This document shows positions 17,779-27,406 of a DNA stretch of 64,000 nt, piece by piece. Below the pieces are notes generated by a model. That model made no database searches, was not told where the DNA came from, and saw nothing but the letters and a program-made list of their open reading frames with translations. The position numbers were made by a program, and so were the translations under genes. Source of the DNA: Gracilimonas sp034520725 (GTDB lineage Bacteria; Bacteroidota; Rhodothermia; Balneolales; Balneolaceae); contig JAXHNH010000013.1 in NCBI GenBank assembly GCA_034520725.1, forward strand, positions 65,769 through 129,768. Reading direction: 5' to 3'. Within the stretch, counting starts at the first letter, position 1. Each line of letters opens with the position of its first letter.

Positions 17779-18873
17779 TTAATCCCCGAAACTAATACCA
17801 ACTCCTTTGGCGGTATTCACGAGAAAGCTATCAGGATCGACTAGGTTTTGTCCTTTCGTGGCTGTTTTGAGTGAGACAGATGTGATATCGTTATCAAGGA
17901 AAGAGACCATCTTGCCAAATTCTCCGTCAATCGCCATTTCCATGGCTTTAACTCCGAACTGAGTAGCCAGTATCCGATCGAAGGCAATGGGTGTGCCACC
18001 TCGCTGTAAATGCCCCAACACCACTTCACGAATATCGTGTTGAAAACCGGCATTTTTTAGCTCATCTGATAGATGGTAAGCGACCCCTCCAAGTCTCGGG
18101 TTCCTGTATCCGGTTTCATCACTTTTACGGGAAACAACGGTTCCATCTTTAGCTTTTGCGCCTTCGGAAATGACAATGATTGCAAAACCCTTACCTTCAT
18201 TATATCTTTTATTCAGTCGCTCTACCACTTTGTTGACGTCATAGGGAATTTCAGGGATAAGGCAAACCTCAGCACCGCCGGCAACTGCAGCGTGAAGAGC
18301 GATCCATCCGGCTCCTCGCCCCATAACTTCAAGGATCATTAGCCTGTGGTGACTTTCAGCCGTGGTAACCAGCTTATCAACTGCATCCGTGGCGATATCA
18401 ACCGCCGTGTGAAACCCAAAAGTGTAGTCGGTACAAGAGAGGTCATTGTCAATGGTTTTGGGCACTCCAATGATATTGACTCCCTTTTCGTATAGAGCCT
18501 GACTTATTCTTTGCGAGCCGTCACCGCCAATATTTATCACCGCATCATAGCCTTCATCATTAAGGAAATTAACAAGGTCATCAGAACGGTCCACTGCCTC
18601 CCAGCTACCGTCTTCATTTTGAACCGGCCAGTTGAAAGGCCCACCTTTGTTAGTGGTTTGCAGAATGGTGCCACCTTTTGCATGGATTCCTCCCACATTG
18701 TCTTCAGTCAGTTTCATGATCTCCTTTGGATCTTTCAAGGCCCCGTTAAAAGCTTCAATACTTCCATGTATTTCCCAATTTCCGGCAACTTCCGCCCGCT
18801 TTACTATGGCTCTGATGACGGCATTCAGACCCGGGCAATCCCCGCCTCCGGTTGCAATGAGTGCTTTTTTCAT
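17779..18873 (-). CDS. pfkA: 6-phosphofructokinase, group III type
   Basis: It phosphorylates fructose 6-phosphate in glycolysis. The 364 residues begin with the group III-type TGGGDCPGLNAVIR (about 8-21). GGDGS at 116-120 and PKTIDND at 138-144 put Gly and Lys at the two positions that separate donor classes: Gly in GGDGS is expected for ATP use, whereas PPi enzymes usually have Asp; Lys in PKTIDND is the mixed group III feature. ESHHRLMILEVMGRGAGWIA and LGHLQRGGTPIAFDR complete the site. ATP as donor is my inference. Single gene on the minus strand. Confidence 0.92.
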   Translation of the reverse strand: MKKALIATGGGDCPGLNAVIRAIVKRAEVAGNWEIHGSIEAFNGALKDPKEIMKLTEDNVGGIHAKGGTILQTTNKGGPFNWPVQNEDGSWEAVDRSDDLVNFLNDEGYDAVINIGGDGSQRISQALYEKGVNIIGVPKTIDNDLSCTDYTFGFHTAVDIATDAVDKLVTTAESHHRLMILEVMGRGAGWIALHAAVAGGAEVCLIPEIPYDVNKVVERLNKRYNEGKGFAIIVISEGAKAKDGTVVSRKSDETGYRNPRLGGVAYHLSDELKNAGFQHDIREVVLGHLQRGGTPIAFDRILATQFGVKAMEMAIDGEFGKMVSFLDNDITSVSLKTATKGQNLVDPDSFLVNTAKGVGISFGD

Positions 18874-19046
18874 GTCTACTTAAATTTTGATAAAAATTGA
18901 GATGGCTATTCGGTTCAATAAGGTATAAATAATCTTTCTAATCCTGATAAATTTATGTGAACCGGCCTAACCAAACAGTTGAAACGATGTGACCCTTAGA
19001 ACCTTTTTAATAAATCAAACAAAACAAGATAAAATAAATATCACAT

Positions 19047-19694
19047 ATGAAGATTCTGATAATAGGAGCGAACGGACAAATCGGAACCCGGCTGGCACAT
19101 CAATTAATAGAAAGCGAGCATACACCTGTAGCGATGGTCCGAAAGGAGGAGCAGGTTGAGAAATTTGAGAAGGATGGAATACTGACAGTTTTAGCTGATC
19201 TGGAAGAGGATATCAGTCATGCATTTAAAGATATTGACGGAGTCGTTTTTACTGCAGGTTCAGGTGCAAACACCCCAAAATCGCAGACAAAAGTGATTGA
19301 TGAGGAAGGAGCTAAAAAGGCCGTTGATGAAGCTGGTAATGCAGGGGTAACCAGGTTTGTTATGGTGAGCGCTCTGATGGCAAACAGAGATCCACATATG
19401 TGGACAGATTCTATGCAGCATTACTATGAGGCAAAATCCAGTGCAGATGAATATCTGAGAAATTCTGGTTTGGATTACACTGTATTGATGCCGGGTCGTT
19501 TAACAAACGAGAAGGGAACAGGAATGGTCGAGTTAAGTAAACGAATAGAAGACCTGAAAGACCGTAGCATTACCCGCGATGATGTGGCATCAGTGATCGT
19601 AAACCTTTTGAATGCTAAAAATACTATCAATAAGAGTCTCGATCTGTTACAAGGTGACACGCCAGTAAAAGAAGCTGTATCAAAAATATCCTGA
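19047..19694 (+). CDS. NAD(P)H-binding SDR-like protein
   Basis: A 215-residue single-domain atypical SDR. The nucleotide motif is IIGANGQIG (residues 4-12), followed by DIDGVVFTAGSG and VTRFVMVSALMA, with YYEAKSSADEYLRNSGLDYTVLMPG containing the usual Tyr-x-x-x-Lys. This is the YhfK/YwnB-type group whose substrates are mostly unknown. The start follows an A-rich leader with weak Shine-Dalgarno. A strong hairpin terminator follows the stop. Confidence 0.87.
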   Translation: MKILIIGANGQIGTRLAHQLIESEHTPVAMVRKEEQVEKFEKDGILTVLADLEEDISHAFKDIDGVVFTAGSGANTPKSQTKVIDEEGAKKAVDEAGNAGVTRFVMVSALMANRDPHMWTDSMQHYYEAKSSADEYLRNSGLDYTVLMPGRLTNEKGTGMVELSKRIEDLKDRSITRDDVASVIVNLLNAKNTINKSLDLLQGDTPVKEAVSKIS

Positions 19695-19702
19695 AAATAA
19701 AA

Positions 19703-19732
19703 AACCCCGGAGATGGTCAAAAATCCGGGGTT
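19703..19732. terminator. Bidirectional hairpin terminator
   Basis: AACCCCGGA (19703-19711) pairs with TCCGGGGTT (19724-19732), 9 bp, with an A-run before it. It separates the convergent SDR and azurin genes. Confidence 0.75.
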
Positions 19733-19775
19733 ATGGGTATAAATAAGTAGTTTAGATGTGCAACTAACTACTCTC

Positions 19776-20216
19776 CTATTCAACAATAAATTTGCCATTC
19801 ATCATAGCATAGTGACCGGGGAAGCTACAGATGAAATCATATGATCCTTTTGCAGGTGCAGTAAACTCGATCGTTGTTTCCTCTCCGCCACCAAGCATTT
19901 TGGTGTTAACAATAACTTTGTCGGTTCCTTCAGGGATATAATCGTTACCGGCAGCTTTAGAAGCGGCAGCTCCAAATTCCTGAATGTTGGTTCCTTGTTT
20001 TAGCAGAACCCAGTTATGACCCATAGCCGCTTTAGGCAGTTTACCCACGTGCTTGAGGGTTAATTTTACGGTTTGGCCTTCCTCAACCTTGATCTCGCTA
20101 AGATCGAATTGCATTCGGTCGTTACCTTCGATGGTGATCTCGACCACATCTTGTGCCATTACAGTTGTTGATAGTGCAAGTGTAATGATCATTAAAAATG
20201 ATAGTAAATATCTCAT
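19776..20216 (-). CDS. azu: Azurin (type 1 copper protein)
   Basis: A 146-residue exported electron carrier. The signal peptide ends at about residue 21 (TTVMAQ). Mature azurin hallmarks are GHNWVL with ligand His67 and CSFPGHYAMMNGKF with Cys130, His135 and axial Met139, in the exact azurin spacing. The IQEFGAAASKAAGNDYIPEGTDKVI segment is also azurin-like. It probably shuttles electrons in the periplasm to a terminal oxidase or peroxidase. Single gene, convergent with the SDR gene. Confidence 0.96.
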   Translation of the reverse strand: MRYLLSFLMIITLALSTTVMAQDVVEITIEGNDRMQFDLSEIKVEEGQTVKLTLKHVGKLPKAAMGHNWVLLKQGTNIQEFGAAASKAAGNDYIPEGTDKVIVNTKMLGGGEETTIEFTAPAKGSYDFICSFPGHYAMMNGKFIVE

Positions 20217-20428
20217 AGTGATGAATTAGTTATTTGGGGTTAAAGCGACTCCGACCTCTATTTCAGATACGCTTGTCTTTTATTCGCTTCAAAGATCGGT
20301 CGCTAATGTGAATATTTTGTGAAGCTGTCAATTAAACGTATTGGAAGTGCTAAAAATTCTGTATTTGTTGTTATTACACCCTGACTTCAGTTATTTTAAA
20401 CAGCAAATCAATAAACCATAAAGCAACT

Positions 20429-21397
20429 ATGCCAGATAAAATTAAATGGGGCGTTCTAAGTACAGCCAATATCGGTGTTCAGCATGTGATTCCCGCCATG
20501 CAGAATGGAGAATTAACAGAGGTGGTGGCTATTGCCTCCAGAGATCTTTCCAGGGCAAAGGAAGCTGCAGGAAAACTTGGGTTACCAAAGGCCTATGGTT
20601 CTTATGATGAGCTATTGGCTGATGAGGAAGTAGAAGCTATCTATAATCCCCTGCCAAATGATCAGCATGTACCTTGGACAATAAAGGCTATGAAAGCCGG
20701 AAAGCACGTGCTGTGCGAGAAGCCAATATCACTTAATGTTGCTGAGGCTGAAAAATTGCTGACTTTTTCAGAAAAACATCCAGAGATCAAAGTGATGGAA
20801 GCTTTTATGTACCGGTTCCATCCGCAATGGGATATTGTGAAATCCTGGATAAGTGTTGGTATGATAGGGGAGGTCACTTCGATTCAATCGGCTTTTAGCT
20901 ATTTCAATACAGATCCCGACGACTTTCGTAATGATCCGGAGATGGGCGGGGGCGGTTTGCTGGATGTTGGCAGTTATTGTATATCATCCGCCAGGTATAT
21001 TTTTGAAGCCGAACCTGAAAAGATATTGAGTTCCGTGGAGATAGATCCCAAATTTGGTGTTGACCGCCATGTATCAGCTTTATTAATGTTCCCCAAAGGA
21101 ACTGCTTCTATCTACTGTTCCACTCAGTCCAACCGTATTCAGAATATGATCATTTACGGAAGTGAAGGAGTCATCCGATTTGAAATCCCTTTCAATCCAT
21201 TGGAAAAGGAGGTGGCGGTATCCTTGATCAAGGATGAGAAAGTGATCGAAGAAAAGAAAGTTCAGGCGAATCATTATACCCTTCAGGGCGATGCATTTTC
21301 AGAAGCGATCATTGAAGATGGCCCGGCTCCAACTCCCTTAAAAGATGCAGTTGCTAATATGAAGGTGATCGAGCAGATCCTGAAGGAAGGTAGATGA
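20429..21397 (+). CDS. Gfo/Idh/MocA family oxidoreductase
   Basis: A 322-residue NAD(P)-dependent dehydrogenase. The N-terminal Rossmann domain has GVLSTANIGVQHVIPAM (about 7-23) and the family hallmark HVLCEKPISLN with the catalytic Lys of EKP. The C-terminal domain has EAFMYRFHPQWD and GGGLLDVGSYCISSARYIF. Closest in style to sugar or trans-dihydrodiol dehydrogenases; the substrate is unknown. It stands alone, about 200 bases before the DEAD-box gene. Confidence 0.9.
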   Translation: MPDKIKWGVLSTANIGVQHVIPAMQNGELTEVVAIASRDLSRAKEAAGKLGLPKAYGSYDELLADEEVEAIYNPLPNDQHVPWTIKAMKAGKHVLCEKPISLNVAEAEKLLTFSEKHPEIKVMEAFMYRFHPQWDIVKSWISVGMIGEVTSIQSAFSYFNTDPDDFRNDPEMGGGGLLDVGSYCISSARYIFEAEPEKILSSVEIDPKFGVDRHVSALLMFPKGTASIYCSTQSNRIQNMIIYGSEGVIRFEIPFNPLEKEVAVSLIKDEKVIEEKKVQANHYTLQGDAFSEAIIEDGPAPTPLKDAVANMKVIEQILKEGR

Positions 21398-21562
21398 ATG
21401 AACAGAAATGGCCCGGATTCTGACTGAAAGAGATTCACTTTATGGTTTATACTAAAGTGGGAATGGGAAGTATGTTGTTGTTACATTTGTAGCATTAAGT
21501 ATTACACCTACATCTTGAAATACCTCAGCCATTAATTGCGTATATTAAAGTTCAATTTTCTT

Positions 21563-21588
21563 AGCCCGGCATAGATCCGGGCTTTTTC
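21563..21588 (+). terminator. Terminator-like hairpin just upstream of the RNA helicase gene
   Basis: AGCCCGG (21563-21569) pairs with CCGGGCT (21577-21583), followed by TTTT. It is 165 bases after the oxidoreductase stop but only about 15 bases before the helicase ATG at 21603. It may end the upstream transcript or act in the helicase leader. Confidence 0.65.
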
Positions 21589-21602
21589 ATTTAATACCCT
21601 AT

Positions 21603-22880
21603 ATGTCTTTTAAATCTCTGAATCTAAATACGCCTATCCTTAAATCTTTAGAAGAAGAAGGATACACTCACCCCACACCTATTCAATCTCAAGCAATTCC
21701 CATTGCCCTTAAAGGCACCGATGTGCTGGGTTGTGCTCAAACCGGAACCGGAAAAACGGCCGCTTTTGCCATTCCAATTCTACAATTATTAAGTAAAAGT
21801 AAATCCAGAGGTCAAAATCGGAAGATCCGGAGCTTAATTGTTACACCAACCCGGGAATTGGCCATCCAGATAGATGAAAGCTTTAAAAGCTATGGCCGGT
21901 ATACGAATTTAGATACCGCTGTTGTATTTGGTGGAGTAAATCAAAAAGGGCAGGTGAAGAAGCTGAAGCGAGGCGTAGATATTCTGACAGCCACACCGGG
22001 ACGACTGTTGGACTTGATGAATCAGGGATTTATTTCCCTTTCAGATATTGAAATATTTGTATTGGATGAAGCTGACCGCATGCTGGATATGGGTTTCATT
22101 CATGATGTAAAGAAATTATTAAAAGCTCTTCCCAATAAGCGCCAAACGCTGTTTTTCTCAGCCACCATGCCTTCAGAGATTGTTAAGCTCTCAAAATCAA
22201 TTTTAAACGATCCTGTTAAAGTAGAGGTTACGCCTGAATCTTCCACTGTAGATGTGATTGAGCAAGGAATCTACTATGTGGACAAAGGAAATAAAAAAAA
22301 TCTGCTGGTGGATGTGTTACAAGAAGCAGGTTCAAAGTCGGCATTGGTTTTTACACGGACCAAGCACGGAGCCAATAAAGTGGTGAAATTGCTGAATAGC
22401 CAAAATATTCAGGCAGAGGCAATCCATGGCAACAAATCTCAGACGGCCCGGCAGCGGGCACTTGGTAACTTCAAAGATCAGGTAACAAGGGTTCTGGTTG
22501 CCACCGACATTGCTGCCAGAGGCATCGATGTGGATGAGTTACAGTATGTAATCAATTATGAAATACCCAACATTCCGGAAACCTATGTGCATAGGATTGG
22601 ACGAACCGGAAGGGCCGGTTTAGATGGCACAGCGCTGTCTTTTTGTGATGCTCAGGAAAAAGCCTTTCTAAAAGATATTGAAAAACTGATAGGTAAAAAT
22701 ATTCCTGTGATAGATGATCATCAATATCCGTTAACGGATCATAACCCAGCTGCTCCGGAAAAACAAAAACAACGACCGTCCAGGAAACATAAAAGCGAGA
22801 AAAGAAAGACAAGCCATGGCGGTAAGCCTAAGAGCAATACCAAGAAACGAAGAAGAAAAAGCGCAGGGACTAATAGGTAA
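21603..22880 (+). CDS. DEAD-box RNA helicase, RhlE-like
   Basis: A 425-residue ATP-dependent RNA helicase. The motifs in order are Q motif THPTPIQSQAIP, motif I CAQTGTGKTAAFAIP, Ia PTRELA, TPGR, motif II DEADRM, motif III SAT, ARGID and HRIGRTGRA. The last about 60 residues are very basic and low complexity (KQRPSRKHKSEKRKTSHGG), typical of RhlE-type RNA-binding tails. It probably acts in ribosome assembly or RNA decay. A second, larger DEAD-box gene lies at 28870. Confidence 0.93.
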   Translation: MSFKSLNLNTPILKSLEEEGYTHPTPIQSQAIPIALKGTDVLGCAQTGTGKTAAFAIPILQLLSKSKSRGQNRKIRSLIVTPTRELAIQIDESFKSYGRYTNLDTAVVFGGVNQKGQVKKLKRGVDILTATPGRLLDLMNQGFISLSDIEIFVLDEADRMLDMGFIHDVKKLLKALPNKRQTLFFSATMPSEIVKLSKSILNDPVKVEVTPESSTVDVIEQGIYYVDKGNKKNLLVDVLQEAGSKSALVFTRTKHGANKVVKLLNSQNIQAEAIHGNKSQTARQRALGNFKDQVTRVLVATDIAARGIDVDELQYVINYEIPNIPETYVHRIGRTGRAGLDGTALSFCDAQEKAFLKDIEKLIGKNIPVIDDHQYPLTDHNPAAPEKQKQRPSRKHKSEKRKTSHGGKPKSNTKKRRRKSAGTNR

Positions 22881-22912
22881 AAAGGGAATTTCCGGTTGAG
22901 TTGGTTTTGAAC

Positions 22913-24127
22913 TTAATTAAGCAAGATAGGGATATGAACGGTTACTGAAGTACCCTTTCTCGTTTCAGATTCAATGAACATGTCTCCATTCAGAGATTCT
23001 ATGAGGTGGCGGGCCAGCTGGAACCCATATCCAAAACCACGTTCATCTCTGGTACCTGCGGTAGAACCGGGATTTCCTGATAAGATGGCATTGACCCTTT
23101 CTGCATTCATACCCTGACCGTTATCAGTAATTTTGAATTTGAGAAAAGATTGATCGGTCTCAACGAGTGCAAGTTCAATATCTATTTTGCCGTTATTCTG
23201 AGTGAATTTTATAGCATTGGTGATGAGGTTTCCAAAGATCTGCATGAGTTTATGCTTTGGAAAATAGCGTTCATCCTCTTCTCCTAAAATCGTGATATTC
23301 AGCTCAATGGATTTGGATAACGCCTGTGGCCTATATAATGCACGTAATTTCGATTGAAGCTCTTTTAAATTGGTTCGAAAATGATACTCTTCAACATTCT
23401 CGCTAATCCTGAAGTCGTTCGATAGAATGTCGTCAGCCATTTCCAGAACTGATTGGCCTCCGTTCTTTATCAGTTCAAGAAAGTGACGGTATTCATCAAA
23501 ATCAGGATCCTTCAACTCAGATTCCATGATCTCGGCTATACCAATAATTCCTCCAATGGGCCCACGAATATCATGAGTCACTTTTTGTTGAACCAACTTA
23601 AGATTGTCGATGACTTCCTGCATCACCTTCATTTTATGGTGATTCTGAATGCAGTCCATGACCTGAGCAGCGATGATCTTAAGGAGGTCTTTTTGCGTTT
23701 CAGTCAGATCCTTTGGTTTGGTATCCATCACGCATAATGCGCCAATACGATTTCCTTTACTATTTGAAAGGGGGATCCCGTAATAATATTGAATATGCGG
23801 TGATTCAACTACATAACTTTTGTTTTTGAACCGGTCATCATCAGTCAAGTTTTCTACTTCAAGTGGACCGGTGTCCTGGATCACATACTGACACACCGTA
23901 TCTTCCCGAGGCATTTGATGTAAGTCGAAGCCATAATTAGAGATCGTCCATTGGGTATTCGCTTCCAGTAAATTTACCAGCGAAATGGGGGTTCCTGTAA
24001 CGTGAGCAGCAAGTTTGGTGAGGTCATCAATTTTCTCATTGATAGAGGAGTAATCAACATCTAGCTCTGCAAGATTCTGCAGGCGTTCAAACTCGTTTTT
24101 TGGTTTCTGGGATACAGATTCAGACAT
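22913..24127 (-). CDS. GAF-domain sensor histidine kinase
   Basis: A 404-residue cytoplasmic kinase with no transmembrane segment. A GAF domain spans about residues 30-165 (ISLVNLLEANTQWTISNYGFD, YYYGIPLSNSKGNRIGALCVMD). The phosphoacceptor is in VTHDIRGPIGGI (His185). The HATPase_c domain shows NLITNAIKF (N box), ITDNGQGM (G1) and GFGYGFQLARHLI. No response-regulator gene lies nearby, so its partner is elsewhere. It is the last gene of a minus-strand run with the propeller lipoprotein (8-base gap) and the LCIB-type protein. Confidence 0.92.
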   Translation of the reverse strand: MSESVSQKPKNEFERLQNLAELDVDYSSINEKIDDLTKLAAHVTGTPISLVNLLEANTQWTISNYGFDLHQMPREDTVCQYVIQDTGPLEVENLTDDDRFKNKSYVVESPHIQYYYGIPLSNSKGNRIGALCVMDTKPKDLTETQKDLLKIIAAQVMDCIQNHHKMKVMQEVIDNLKLVQQKVTHDIRGPIGGIIGIAEIMESELKDPDFDEYRHFLELIKNGGQSVLEMADDILSNDFRISENVEEYHFRTNLKELQSKLRALYRPQALSKSIELNITILGEEDERYFPKHKLMQIFGNLITNAIKFTQNNGKIDIELALVETDQSFLKFKITDNGQGMNAERVNAILSGNPGSTAGTRDERGFGYGFQLARHLIESLNGDMFIESETRKGTSVTVHIPILLN

Positions 24128-24135
24128 TTGTTACG

Positions 24136-25029
24136 TTATTTTAACTCCCAGATCTCAACTTTATCTAAGGCTATGTAGGGAACGGCTACATGATTCAGAT
24201 CGGTATTGATACCAATATCAGCGGGTCTTCCTGTGGTGTGGATCAGTATCATTTCGTGCATAGGCCTGTATACACGAATAGATGAATCCTGCTGACTTGC
24301 TGAAAGCAAGTTTGTGCCGACGAATTCAATCCCGTCAAAATTACCGCCTTCGAGAGTCGCAAATTCTTCTATCTCACCCAAGGTATCGAAGGTATAAAAG
24401 ACCTGATCACCACCCCAGGGAGCCAGAAGGAATTTTCCATTATTAGGATCTAAGGTGATCCCGTTTGGGGCACTTGGCAGCTCACTTAAAAATATGGATG
24501 GAACTCCATTTTCTACCCGATAAACGACGGAAGTTCCGGTATCGGTTACATAAAGTCTATTGTTGATATCTGCTGAGATATCGTTCAGAAAGCCAATCTC
24601 TAATTGAGAAAAATCAATAAAATCAGTTTGTTCACCGGTTGCCTTGTCATAACCGTGAACACCTAATACATCAGCTACCCATAATGTTTCATCTAGAATA
24701 TACATACCCCGTGGGGCATGAAGTGGGGCTTCATCTGTTCCGGTCATGAACTTCAGTTCCAAAACATTTCCCTCAGCATCTGCTTTTGTGATGAAACCTG
24801 TGGAGTCCTGGTCATTCCCTCCGCCGGTAAAATTGGATATGAAGTAGACTTTTTGATCCGGGTCATATCGAACCGCTTCAGGTCCATCGAGTCCAGTGAT
24901 GGTGTAGGCAATGTCAGTCGAATCCTGTACTGTATTCAGTTTTAGTGAATTTTGGTTTTCAGGACTTCCACATCCCATAAAGTAGAGCAGGGTAATTGAA
25001 AGTATAAAAGGGGTTAGAGATCGTTTCAT
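24136..25029 (-). CDS. SMP-30/NHL-type beta-propeller lipoprotein
   Basis: A 297-residue lipoprotein: signal SITLLYFMGC with the lipidated Cys at about 20. The body is a repeating propeller (GPEAVRYDPDQKVYFISNFTGGG, LWVADVLGVHGYDKATGE, NRLYVTDTGTSVVYRV, GITLDPNNGKFLLAPWG), like the SMP-30/gluconolactonase and NHL families. The catalytic metal ligands of lactonases are not obvious, so enzyme activity is doubtful. It lies between the LCIB-type carbonic anhydrase gene (20 bases) and the histidine kinase gene (8 bases), in one apparent operon. Confidence 0.82.
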   Translation of the reverse strand: MKRSLTPFILSITLLYFMGCGSPENQNSLKLNTVQDSTDIAYTITGLDGPEAVRYDPDQKVYFISNFTGGGNDQDSTGFITKADAEGNVLELKFMTGTDEAPLHAPRGMYILDETLWVADVLGVHGYDKATGEQTDFIDFSQLEIGFLNDISADINNRLYVTDTGTSVVYRVENGVPSIFLSELPSAPNGITLDPNNGKFLLAPWGGDQVFYTFDTLGEIEEFATLEGGNFDGIEFVGTNLLSASQQDSSIRVYRPMHEMILIHTTGRPADIGINTDLNHVAVPYIALDKVEIWELK

Positions 25030-25049
25030 AAGATAAAAATATAAGTATG

Positions 25050-25730
25050 TTATTTATTGAACCAGGATATATCACGAAGATCGAACTGATCTTCCTGATC
25101 CCAGTCAGTATTTATTATAATTCCCCCGATCATAAGCAGGGGTTTACCATCCAGACTTTCCAAACTTCCTCCAACGATATCGGTTAACTCTCTTTTAATT
25201 TGATTAAAGGCAACTTCAGTCGTAGCTATGATATTATTATCTGTACTCTTTATGTCTCCAAAATTCTCAGTGATAATTTTATTTACCTGCCCTTGCTGAT
25301 AATCATCGTGCGAGATATTCAATAAATTGCCGCTTTTAACGCTATTAAGACCGGCAACAAGGGATCCACAGCAAGAGGAGGGATGATCCTGTCCTTCTCG
25401 ATTCACTTTACCGACTAACCCATCCTTTGTTATACCTATATGTGGGCCGTAGATAATAACAGCACCACCTTTATCCGGGATATGGCTTGCAAATGCTTTG
25501 AAACCTGTTTTACCCGCAAATGGAATCCCGGATATGCCACCCAAAATAAAAGGGCCAAACGCCCTGAAATAGTCATCTAATTGATGTAAGCTTTGATTAA
25601 CCTCATCACTGCAAACAGAGGTTGCCCAAAGAGTATTAGAGCTATTTAGATCTCCATTGGGTAATTCGGTTTCAATGATTTGTCTTAGATCAGCTATGGG
25701 TTTAGCGTCTGAAAAGAATTCTTTTACCAT
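25050..25730 (-). CDS. LCIB-type beta-carbonic anhydrase-like protein
   Basis: A 226-residue cytoplasmic protein that I match by motif memory to the LCIB/LCIC family of algal CO2-concentrating proteins, whose bacterial homologues are zinc beta-type carbonic anhydrases. Seen here are an early Cys-Ser-Asp-Glu (Cys40), FILGGISGIPFAGKTGFKAF (61-80), ASHIPDKGG (His83), YGPHIGITKDGLVGKVNREGQ (His97) and SSCCG (Cys120-121). Cys40, one His and one of the Cys pair are plausible zinc ligands. If right, it interconverts CO2 and bicarbonate. It heads the run with the propeller lipoprotein and histidine kinase genes. Confidence 0.72.
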   Translation of the reverse strand: MVKEFFSDAKPIADLRQIIETELPNGDLNSSNTLWATSVCSDEVNQSLHQLDDYFRAFGPFILGGISGIPFAGKTGFKAFASHIPDKGGAVIIYGPHIGITKDGLVGKVNREGQDHPSSCCGSLVAGLNSVKSGNLLNISHDDYQQGQVNKIITENFGDIKSTDNNIIATTEVAFNQIKRELTDIVGGSLESLDGKPLLMIGGIIINTDWDQEDQFDLRDISWFNK

Positions 25731-25881
25731 TACAGAAATTTGTATTTAGAAATTTCCGTTCAAGATAAAGAATAAATATGTACTCTGTAATTTATTACGT
25801 CAACATATTATGAAGAAAAAAAAGCCGCATTTTGATCAAAAATACGGCCTTGGAAGTAGACATAATTAAGATTAAATGGAT

Positions 25882-27344
25882 CTACTCACCCTGACCAAGA
25901 GAGAAGGCAGGTTCAGTGTCAAAAGTGTAAAGATTTTCAGTTTTAATGGTATCAATAGTGTACCTGGTCAGATTTTGTAGTAATTCAATGATCTCCATTT
26001 GATTAGTGCGCCCATTAGCGGATTTGAAGCGACACCGCCAATGATCTGTACAAAAGGTTTCCGGATGGCCATTTGGCCACACTTTAGTGCCCCGGTTAGT
26101 GATCATAGTGAGTTCAAGTTTATTACCAGTTGCTTCCTGCAATCGTTCAGCCAATAAGTTGGCGTTCTCCGGTTCCCAATAAACAAATACATCGACGCCA
26201 AGCAGCTCCCGCTTTCTGCTTTAAAGAAGGCCGTAATTCTGTTCGGCTGAGTTTTAGTTCCGGCACTTCGATCTTTTTCTGTCCTTCATAATTTACAGAG
26301 TCCAACTTGGACGGTATTTGCCCCAGCCGATCTATCACTGCCTGAGTAAACTCTGAGGTGGTTACTTTCTTTGAACTTAGGTCACTGTACATATCAGCGG
26401 TATGTATGCCGTCTTCGAGAGTTTTAAGCCAGGCATTTTGGATCATCTGAGCCGGTTGGTTTTCACCAATATGCCGAAGCATCATAGTAGCGGCCTGTAT
26501 AAGGGCAGAAGGGTTTGCAATATTTTGACCGGCAATATCCGGGGCAGAGCCATGTATAGCTTCAAACATAGCGCACCCAACCCCAATATTGGCCGATCCC
26601 ACCATTCCTACAGAACCTGAGATTTGAGCAGCTACATCAGAAACTATATCCCCGTATAGATTAGGCATTACAACGACATCAAAATTTTCAGGAGTATCAG
26701 CGATCCTGGCTGTTCCTATATCAACGATCAGATTTTCAGCCTCTATTTCAGGATATTCAGAAGCGATGGTTTTAAAGGTCTCATGGAAAAGCCCGTCGGT
26801 GAGCTTCATGATATTATCTTTAGTGAAACAGGTGACCTTTTTACGATCTTGAGACCGGGCATATTCAAAGGCGTAACGTATGATGCGTTCTGTACCCGGC
26901 AGGGTAATGAGTTTAAGGCACTGATACACTTCAAATGTTTGACGATGCTCGATGCCTCCGTAGGTGTCTTCTTCATTCTCCCTGATTATTGTGACATCCA
27001 TATGAGGATGCTTTGGTTTGTACATATGGGTGATAGGCTTTGCAAGGGCGTATGTTGGCAAACAATCCCAATGTCTTTCTGAGTGTCACATTCAGGCTTT
27101 TGACACCACCGCCCTGGGGTGTAGTGATTGGGGCCTTTAATAAGATCTTATTATTCAGGACTGTATCCCATGATGAATCTTCAATGCCTGATCTGATACC
27201 TTTTTCATAGACCTTTTTTCCAACTTCAATAAAGTCATAGTTAAGGTTCGCACCGGCTGCATCAAGAATTTTAAGCGTTGCATCCATGATTTCCGGACCA
27301 ATGCCATCTCCGTAAGCAACCGTGATCGTTTTGGGGTTTTGCAT
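25882..27344 (-). CDS. icd: Isocitrate dehydrogenase, frameshifted twice
   Basis: The TCA-cycle enzyme converting isocitrate to 2-oxoglutarate. Three frames join into about 487 residues: 27344 to near 27015 (TVAYGDGIGPEIM, KAPITTPQGGGVKSLNVTLRK), 27015 to near 26202 (TIIRENEEDTYGGIEHRQT, NLYGDIVSDVAAQI, AIHGSAPDIAGQNIANPSAL) and on to 25882 (the C-terminal extension with THE-like ANLLAERLQEATGNKLELT). Removing one A from AAA at about 27014-27016 and one G from GGG near 26209-26211 restores the whole protein. The long C-terminal domain matches the roughly 490-residue Thermus-type enzyme. Cofactor choice is unresolved. Divergent from the LysR gene. Confidence 0.9.
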
Positions 27345-27406
27345 GATCTATTTTTTTGGGTTTTTGGTTGCCAAAAAGTTAAATCCTCCTTAACATAAAT
27401 AATAAT

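Noticed and set aside
17536..17844. Plus-strand 102-codon ORF in the gap before pfkA
   Set aside because: It crosses hairpin repeats and the pfkA 3' end and has repeat-derived composition (RRGLRGG); not a gene.
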